In this document: positions 58,860 to 64,000 of the stretch, piece by piece
Layout: the number at the start of each line of letters is the position of its first letter
Numbering within the stretch: the first letter of the stretch is position 1
NCBI GenBank assembly: GCA_023459495.1
Contig: JAEWTL010000090.1
Span: forward strand, 6,064-70,063
From: Bacillota bacterium
GTDB lineage: Bacteria > Bacillota > Clostridia > Christensenellales > SZUA-584
DNA: 64,000 bases
Direction of reading: 5' to 3'
Position numbers and translations under genes: made by a program
The notes under the pieces: model-generated
What the model saw: the letters and a program-made list of their open reading frames with translations, nothing else
Databases searched by the model: none
What the model was told of the DNA's origin: nothing

Positions 58860-58921
58860 TTACACTTCCTTTACCGTATTTTTATTATACAACACGGATG
58901 GCATTGTATAAACAAATAGTC

Positions 58922-60937
58922 TTATTTTTTGTTTGGCAGCAGCTTCTGCCAAACGTACATTTCACCCGGATTTCGGTTGCCCCAGATGCAGTACGGCACG
59001 GCGGTCAGCCTTGCGGGCAGTGTCTCAAACCGCGCCGGACCATACAACGTGTCCTCCCATCCATCTTCACTCAGCCGCTCGCCAGCATAGGCCAGCGCGG
59101 GCAACCCGACGGGCAACGGCACATCTGATTTTTCTACAACCGTGTCCTGACGGACGAACACCGAAGCCAGACCGCTGCCATTGTCGGTCTCCTCCAGGCA
59201 GTACACGCAAGGTCCCTTCATCAGCGCCACCTTGCCCGCGTCCTCTCGCGCTCTGGGGTTGGCAGCCATCCAGCGCGGGCTTAGTTCCATCAGCATTTCC
59301 ACCTTGTGTTTACCAGCAGGTAAATCGAAGAACGCATAACCCTTCTCCACCACAGGCGTTACCGGAATCCCATCCACGCTGTATGCCGGAGCCTGGGCGT
59401 ATTCCGGTACCCGGATGGCGAGGCGCAGGCCTTTACTCGACGCTGCCGATACGGCAACACCGCCGCTGTTCATGAGGTCGGACTTCATTTCGACCTGCGC
59501 GTCTCCACCGGCCAAAACAGTTTGATAGGAGGAGGAGATGAAAAGGTTGATATACATCGTATTATCATCCGCCGCGTAGATGTACTGCCCCAAAGAGGCA
59601 AGCGTTCGCGCCACGTTGGGCGGGCAGCAAGCCACAGAGAACCAACGCTGGCGCTGCGCCTTTACATGTTTCATGGAAGTGGCAGGCAGACAATTGTCCG
59701 GCCAAACCTCCAGCGGATTCACGTAGAAGTACCGGTCACCGCTCAGGCTGATACCCGCCAGCACCGTGTTGTAAAGCGCGCGCTCCACGACGTCAAAGTA
59801 AGCCGCGTCTCGTTCGATGAGACTCATGCGTCGTCCAAAAAGCGCAAGGCCAATGGAAGCGCAGGTCTCACAGTAGGAGGCGTCGTTGGGGAGGTCATAA
59901 TCCGTGGTAAAGCGTTCGAAGAAGCCGGATGAGCCGATACCGCCCGTGATATACATGCGCCGCTGCGTAATGTTCTTCCAAAGCGTCCGGCAGGTTTCAA
60001 GCAATGTCTCGTCACCGTCTTCACGCGCAATATCCGCCATTGCGCAATACATGTATGTGGCCCGCACCGCATGGCCCTCCGCCGTGCGTTGCTGCCGCGG
60101 CGGCATATGCGACTGCGAATATTTCAGCTCGTACTCCCGGAACTCGGGGAATATCACTTGCCCGTCCCGACCCTCAATCTCCTGCCGGAAATAGTTCGGT
60201 TCCTGACCGCGTTCGTCGATGAAGAACCGCGCACAGTCCAGATAACGGCGCTGCCCACTGCAGCGGTACAGTTTAACGAGTGCCAGTTCAATCTCCTGAT
60301 GGCCCGGATACCCCTTGCGCTGCCCCTCTCCCGGGCCGAACTCGCGGCAAATCAGATCTGCAAAACGACGCGCAGTGTTTAAAAGGCTGTCTTTTCCCGT
60401 GGCTTCGTAATAAGCGATGCCCGCCTCAATCAGATAACCGGCGCAATAGAGCTCATGCCCTTCCACCAGATTGCTCCAACGTCCCTGCGGTTCCGCAACG
60501 GTAAAGTAGGTGTTCAGATATCCGTCCGGCTGCTGCGCGCGTCCGATAAGAGCGATAACTTCGTCAGCGATGTTCTCGAAATCTTTGCATCCTCCGTTAT
60601 GGATACAGTAGGCAACGGTCTCCAGCCACTTGTAAACATCCGTATCCACAAAGATTACTCCTTTGTGTTCCCCTTTTAACTCGCCAGCAGCGATACGGAA
60701 ATTCTTAATGCAATAGGATTCCATGGTCTGCTGTCCGCCGTCCTGCATAAAGTTATCAGCCTGCGAGTCAAGTATTTTCCAGTTATGAAAAGCGGGGTCG
60801 GCGCCGGGAATCCTGTCATTAAGTATCTGCCACTGGTATGGAACGATAACGTCCGCAACCATATCAGTATAGTGCTTCCAGAAGGAGTCAGTGATATGGA
60901 TTTGACCAAGGTCAGGCAACCGCAATGATGACTTCAT
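58922..60937 (-). CDS. GH127 beta-L-arabinofuranosidase
   Basis: The 671-residue cytoplasmic enzyme (no signal peptide) is of the GH127 (former DUF1680) family. Its active-site residues align with Bifidobacterium HypBA1: Glu341 in GFFERF, Glu357 and Cys359 in YCETCASIG, and Cys437/Cys438 in SVACCPPNVARTL. These bind zinc and one Cys is the nucleophile. It releases beta-linked L-arabinofuranose from imported oligosaccharides. ATG 60937 follows AAGGAGCGGAGCAAAGT. It is the first gene of the operon with the CUT1 transporter and faces the LacI/GH51 genes. Confidence 0.92.
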   Translation of the reverse strand: MKSSLRLPDLGQIHITDSFWKHYTDMVADVIVPYQWQILNDRIPGADPAFHNWKILDSQADNFMQDGGQQTMESYCIKNFRIAAGELKGEHKGVIFVDTDVYKWLETVAYCIHNGGCKDFENIADEVIALIGRAQQPDGYLNTYFTVAEPQGRWSNLVEGHELYCAGYLIEAGIAYYEATGKDSLLNTARRFADLICREFGPGEGQRKGYPGHQEIELALVKLYRCSGQRRYLDCARFFIDERGQEPNYFRQEIEGRDGQVIFPEFREYELKYSQSHMPPRQQRTAEGHAVRATYMYCAMADIAREDGDETLLETCRTLWKNITQRRMYITGGIGSSGFFERFTTDYDLPNDASYCETCASIGLALFGRRMSLIERDAAYFDVVERALYNTVLAGISLSGDRYFYVNPLEVWPDNCLPATSMKHVKAQRQRWFSVACCPPNVARTLASLGQYIYAADDNTMYINLFISSSYQTVLAGGDAQVEMKSDLMNSGGVAVSAASSKGLRLAIRVPEYAQAPAYSVDGIPVTPVVEKGYAFFDLPAGKHKVEMLMELSPRWMAANPRAREDAGKVALMKGPCVYCLEETDNGSGLASVFVRQDTVVEKSDVPLPVGLPALAYAGERLSEDGWEDTLYGPARFETLPARLTAVPYCIWGNRNPGEMYVWQKLLPNKK

Positions 60938-60971
60938 ACTTTGCTCCGCTCCTTATATTGTGTCTCAAGCT

Positions 60972-61000
60972 ATGGTAAACGTTTAATATTGCATGCTCAA
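60972..61000 (-). promoter_or_regulatory. Promoter of the GH127 operon with LacI-type operator
   Basis: On the minus strand: -35 TTGAGC (plus 60995-61000), a 17-base spacer and -10 TACCAT (plus 60972-60977). TAAACGTTTA (60976-60985), a LacI-type palindrome, lies across the -10 and spacer, so the promoter can be blocked. Confidence 0.6.
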
Positions 61001-61208
61001 TATAATACGTCTTATCCTCTTTGTAAAGACCCAATTTTACATAAAGCAATAAATATTTTATATTTTTATTGAATATCAATAATTTTATCGGAAAATAATA
61101 GCGATTTCACTTTATTAATCGTTTACTGCTTTTTAACTAAAATTATGCTATTTTTTATTAACATCAGACTATAATTGCAATAATGCGTTAAATATGACCC
61201 AAATCAGC

Positions 61209-61239
61209 TTGAATGTTAAACGTTTATGTGATAACGTTA
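61209..61239 (+). promoter_or_regulatory. Promoter of the lacI-GH51 operon with LacI-type operator
   Basis: -35 TTGAAT at 61209-61214, a 17-base spacer and a poor -10 TAACGT at 61232-61237. TAAACGTTTA (61217-61226) lies in the spacer, the same layout as in the opposite promoter. A TAACGTTA half-copy covers the -10. Confidence 0.5.
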
Positions 61240-61268
61240 ATATGTATTAATAAAAAGCGGGGTGTATA

Positions 61269-62309
61269 ATGGCCACAATCCGTGAAATATCTGACCGCGC
61301 CAACGTATCCATCGCAACGGTATCCAAAGTACTTAATGGCAAGGGCGGCGTCAGTCAAGCCACGATCGACAACGTAATGGCAATCGCACAGGAGCTCAAC
61401 TACCGTCCTAACCTGACGGCGCGCAGCCTGAAAAAAGGGCAGAGCCAGACTCTTGGCGTCATCACCGAAGACTTGACCGTGTTCAATACGCCGGAGATCG
61501 TGGACGGTATTGACGCGTACTGCGAAAGCCAGGGGTATCATTATATATTAGGCAATTTACGTTTCAATAAGCGCTACGGACATCATCCTCAGAACACCGA
61601 GGAGTGTACGAGGCTCGTTCATTCACTCGTGGATACCATGCTTTCCAAGCAGGTGGACGGCATCATTTATATCGGCTGTCACAGCCACGCCGTCGTGCCG
61701 CTGAGCCCCAGCAATGGAATACCAATTGTTTACGCGTACTGCTACAGTACCGATCCCGAGGTTCCCTCCGTATTGTATGACGACCAGAAGGCCGCGTTTG
61801 AAGCCACACAGCTGCTCATCCGCCGCGGCCACCACAGCGTCGGTATGATCGCAGGCCAGTCCGACAGTATCCATACCGCCAACCGCATACTTGGCCATCA
61901 GGAGGCTTTGTTCTCCGCTGGTATCCCCTACAACCCGCGGCTCACGGTAAACGGCGACTGGGAGCGCGACCAGGGATACGCACTGGCCGGGCAGCTTATC
62001 GAATCGGGCGTAACGGCGATCTTTGCACATAACGACCTCATGGCGCTCGGCGTGCTGGACTACTGCAACAAGAACGGCATTCAGGTGGGGCGCGACCTTG
62101 GGCTGGTCGGCTTTGACAATCGCGAGATCGATACGGTGTGCCGACCGACGCTGAGCAGCGTCTCCCTTCCGCTGTTCGAGATGGGCCAAACCGCTACGCA
62201 CCTGCTGATCGATATGCTTGCGGGCAGGCATATCCAATGCGGTCAGAAGCTCATGCTGGCATGCAGCATTATCGAACGCGAGTCCACCAACTCCCCCGAG
62301 GTGCAGTGA
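61269..62309 (+). CDS. LacI-family regulator of arabinan use
   Basis: The 346-residue regulator has a LacI helix-turn-helix (ATIREISDRANVSIATVSKVL, residues 2-22) with hinge LNYRPNLTARSLKK, and a periplasmic-binding-type effector domain. The alpha-1 and hinge reading residues fit operators with a central CG. Two TAAACGTTTA sites lie upstream in both promoters. It probably represses both GH127 and GH51 operons until arabinose or an oligosaccharide binds. It overlaps the GH51 start by one base (TGATG). Confidence 0.92.
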   Translation: MATIREISDRANVSIATVSKVLNGKGGVSQATIDNVMAIAQELNYRPNLTARSLKKGQSQTLGVITEDLTVFNTPEIVDGIDAYCESQGYHYILGNLRFNKRYGHHPQNTEECTRLVHSLVDTMLSKQVDGIIYIGCHSHAVVPLSPSNGIPIVYAYCYSTDPEVPSVLYDDQKAAFEATQLLIRRGHHSVGMIAGQSDSIHTANRILGHQEALFSAGIPYNPRLTVNGDWERDQGYALAGQLIESGVTAIFAHNDLMALGVLDYCNKNGIQVGRDLGLVGFDNREIDTVCRPTLSSVSLPLFEMGQTATHLLIDMLAGRHIQCGQKLMLACSIIERESTNSPEVQ

Positions 62310-63814
62310 TGGCACTCAAAGCTACGATCAAGCTGAACACAGATGATGTCATCTCCCCCATCGACGACCGGCTGTACGGCTCTTTCATCGAACACATGGG
62401 CCGCGCCATCTATACGGGCATCTATGAACCGGGTCACCCCACCGCAGACGCGGACGGCTTCCGGCAGGACGTAATCGACCTCATCCGCCCACTGAATATA
62501 CCGATCATTCGGTATCCGGGCGGCAACTTTGTTTCGGGGTACACTTGGGAGGACGGCATCGGGCCAATAGCGCAGCGTCCCGCGCGGCCGGAGCTGGCGT
62601 GGCTGGCAGTCGAGCCCAATCAGGTGGGCACCAACGAGTTCATGGATTTTTTAAAGCGGGTTGGGGCCGCGCCGATGCTTGCCGTCAATCTGGGGACACG
62701 CGGTGCACAGGACGCGGCCAATTTGCTGGAATACTGTAACTTTCCGGGTGGCACCTATTACAGCGATCTGCGCGCCTCGCACGGCTACCCGCAGCCGCAC
62801 GGCGTAAAGCTGTGGTGTCTCGGCAACGAGATGGACGGCCCGTGGCAGATCTGCGCCAAAACCGCCGACGAATACGGGCGGCTCGCCTGCGAAACCGCCA
62901 AGATGATGAAGTGGCTAGATTCTACTATCGAATTGGTGGTTTGCGGCAGCTCGTTCCGTGAGATGCCCACCTTCGGCGACTGGGAACGCACGGTGCTGCG
63001 GCACTCGTATGAGCACGTTGATTACTTGTCACTTCATACCTACTACACCAACCCGGAGGGTGATGTGCCCTCGTTCCTCGCAAGCAACGTTAAAATGGAC
63101 CGCTTCATCCGCGAGGTAGCGGCCATCTGCGATGAGATCAGAATGGAGAAGGGCTTACAGAAGGAAATCAAGCTGTCCTTTGACGAATGGAACGTCTGGT
63201 ATCACTTTCGCAAGGATTGCGCGGAGCCGCCCAAATGGACAACGCCGCGTCCGGTCGAGGAGGAGATTTACGACTTCGCGGATGCGCTATTGGTGGGCAG
63301 CATGCTCACCACGCTCATCAACAACGCCGATGTGGTCAAAATTGCATGTCTCGCCCAACTGGTCAACACCATTGCACCCATCATGACCGAGCCAGGCGGA
63401 CGGGCATGGGCACAGACCATTTACTATCCGTTTATGTACACATCCGTATACGGTCGGGGAACTGCATTAAAGGCACAGCTCGAAGTCCCGGAGTATACCT
63501 GCAAAGCAGGCGAGGGCATCCCCTTCATCGACTGTGCAGCCGTGCTCTCAGAGAACAGCCGGGCGTTGACGCTGTTTCTCGTGAACAAAAGCCTTGAAAC
63601 AGATATCCCCTGCCGAGTCTCCATTGAAGGCCTCCCGTGTAAAGAGGCTTTTGAGTGGATTTCTCTGGAGGGGTATGCTCCGGATACAATTAATACCGCG
63701 GACCACGCACCCGTAAAACCGTCACGCCATACGGACGCAATCTCAGACCCGGACGGCATAAGCCTCACGCTGTCCAAAGCCTCCTGGAACATGGTACGTT
63801 TGACAATAGCATGA
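62309..63814 (+). CDS. abfA: GH51 alpha-L-arabinofuranosidase
   Basis: The 501-residue cytoplasmic enzyme is of GH51, about the length of Geobacillus AbfA. Acid/base is Glu174 in WCLGNEMDGPWQ and nucleophile Glu293 in LSFDEWNVWY, almost the same positions as Glu175/Glu294 in that enzyme. It hydrolyses alpha-linked L-arabinofuranose from arabinan or arabinoxylan fragments. With GH127 on beta linkages, the locus covers both. ATG 62309 overlaps the lacI stop; GAGGTG precedes. In-frame extension into lacI is not credible. Confidence 0.95.
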   Translation: MALKATIKLNTDDVISPIDDRLYGSFIEHMGRAIYTGIYEPGHPTADADGFRQDVIDLIRPLNIPIIRYPGGNFVSGYTWEDGIGPIAQRPARPELAWLAVEPNQVGTNEFMDFLKRVGAAPMLAVNLGTRGAQDAANLLEYCNFPGGTYYSDLRASHGYPQPHGVKLWCLGNEMDGPWQICAKTADEYGRLACETAKMMKWLDSTIELVVCGSSFREMPTFGDWERTVLRHSYEHVDYLSLHTYYTNPEGDVPSFLASNVKMDRFIREVAAICDEIRMEKGLQKEIKLSFDEWNVWYHFRKDCAEPPKWTTPRPVEEEIYDFADALLVGSMLTTLINNADVVKIACLAQLVNTIAPIMTEPGGRAWAQTIYYPFMYTSVYGRGTALKAQLEVPEYTCKAGEGIPFIDCAAVLSENSRALTLFLVNKSLETDIPCRVSIEGLPCKEAFEWISLEGYAPDTINTADHAPVKPSRHTDAISDPDGISLTLSKASWNMVRLTIA

Positions 63815-63859
63815 GCCATCCCTGTGAGATTTCAGGATAGACCCTACTATCGCAAGAAA

Positions 63860-63877
63860 AGCCCGGCATGCCGGGCT
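63860..63877 (-). terminator. Palindromic terminator at the right end
   Basis: AGCCCGGCA-TGCCGGGCT is a perfect 18-base palindrome. AAAA lies before it on the plus strand, thus TTTT after it on the minus strand. It probably ends a minus-strand gene to the right of the window, and may help end the GH51 transcript. Confidence 0.6.
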
Positions 63878-63891
63878 CAGGTTAATGACAA

Positions 63892-63921
63892 ACGCCCCGT
63901 TTTCAGCAGAAAACGGGGCGT
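63892..63921 (+). terminator. Long hairpin after the arabinan genes
   Basis: ACGCCCCGTTTTC-AGCA-GAAAACGGGGCGT is a perfect 13-pair stem with a 4-base loop. It has no long T-tract but is strong. With the palindrome just before it, this ends the arabinan region on both strands. Confidence 0.55.
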
Positions 63922-64000
63922 AGTATGTTTAACAGTAACAAAGTTCTGCCTGAATAACGACGCTGAATAGTCTTCGTAAAAGAGACAAAAGTCGCCCGTC

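Larger units (their letters stand above)
60938..61268. other. AT-rich divergent control region
   Basis: The 331-base stretch between GH127 and lacI genes holds no gene. It contains two TAAACGTTTA palindromes (60976-60985 and 61217-61226), one in each promoter, plus a shorter TAACGTTA (61232-61239). The middle (61010-61200) is highly AT-rich, possibly bendable DNA, with no clear further signal. The spacing of 241 bases between operators could allow looping. Confidence 0.6.

Noticed and set aside
60970..61230. CcpA cre sites in the arabinan control region
   Set aside because: TGGTAAACG and TGTTAAACG have one base too many between TG and CG for the cre consensus; the local LacI regulator is a better fit.

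Overview
The window looks like a chromosomal segment from an anaerobic Clostridia-class Firmicute (Bacillota), probably gut or rumen associated. Pointers are Gram-positive surface proteins with Ig-like and dockerin-like modules, a class B sortase, a thioredoxin-type arsenate reductase, Shine-Dalgarno sites close to AGGAGG, DUF5685/J-domain and DUF4860 proteins, and arabinan-degrading enzymes. Most of the window is GC-rich with tightly packed operons. One block (about 26.6-34.8 kb) is visibly AT-richer and has different codon habits.

Layout: 0-4.3 kb, minus strand, secreted cell-wall proteins built from Ig-like (BIG2) and dockerin-like modules with NlpC/P60 or SpoIID catalytic domains. 4.35-8.4 kb, an arsenic operon (arsR, ACR3 pump, DUF318 permease, arsC, a ferredoxin-like protein, a thioredoxin-like protein, DUF2703) with a promoter and a nested dyad operator. 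8.4-15.7 kb, housekeeping and unknown genes (alpha/beta hydrolase, a decayed hydrolase fragment, zinc-ribbon proteins, a TetR regulator, a DUF5685/J-domain pair, a SanA-like protein). 15.8-20.6 kb, a compact type IV pilus-like operon (PilT-class ATPase, PilC/GspF, pilin-like proteins) ending in a transglutaminase-like lipoprotein. 20.7-25.2 kb, a cupin-HTH regulator plus potABCD polyamine uptake. 25.3-26.2 kb, sortase B. 26.3-26.6 kb, initiator and elongator tRNA-Met genes.

26.9-34.1 kb is a copper-handling island: a DUF2318 protein, an HMA-SafE-double cupredoxin fusion, an LDCC-motif mini-protein, a CopA ATPase and a two-component system. About 7.8 kb after the tRNA-Met locus, a diverged 175-bp copy of that same locus (end of tRNA-fMet, spacer hairpin, whole tRNA-Met) reappears as a pseudo-tRNA. 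The island is therefore bracketed by direct repeats.

34.8-42.7 kb is a dlt-like aminoacylation operon: an Ig/transglutaminase membrane protein, an adenylation enzyme, a carrier protein, an MBOAT acyltransferase, an SGNH-like protein with Cys at the nucleophile site, a lipoprotein and an Asp/Glu-racemase family enzyme. It faces a long minus-strand operon (53.4 to 42.8 kb) whose genes run: GntR regulator, BMP-type nucleoside ABC transporter, isochorismatase-like hydrolase, PfkB kinase, nucleoside phosphorylase, BtpA barrel, iron alcohol dehydrogenase and a TrpA-like barrel without TrpB. I infer a nucleoside uptake and ribose-phosphate cleavage route not matched to any pathway I know. The last 10 kb is an arabinan system: GH127, a CUT1 ABC transporter, a YesL-like protein and an MsmX-like ATPase on the minus strand, diverging from a LacI regulator and GH51 across a region with two identical LacI-type operators.

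Coordinates and motifs were read by hand. Family names come from motif recognition, not from database searches.
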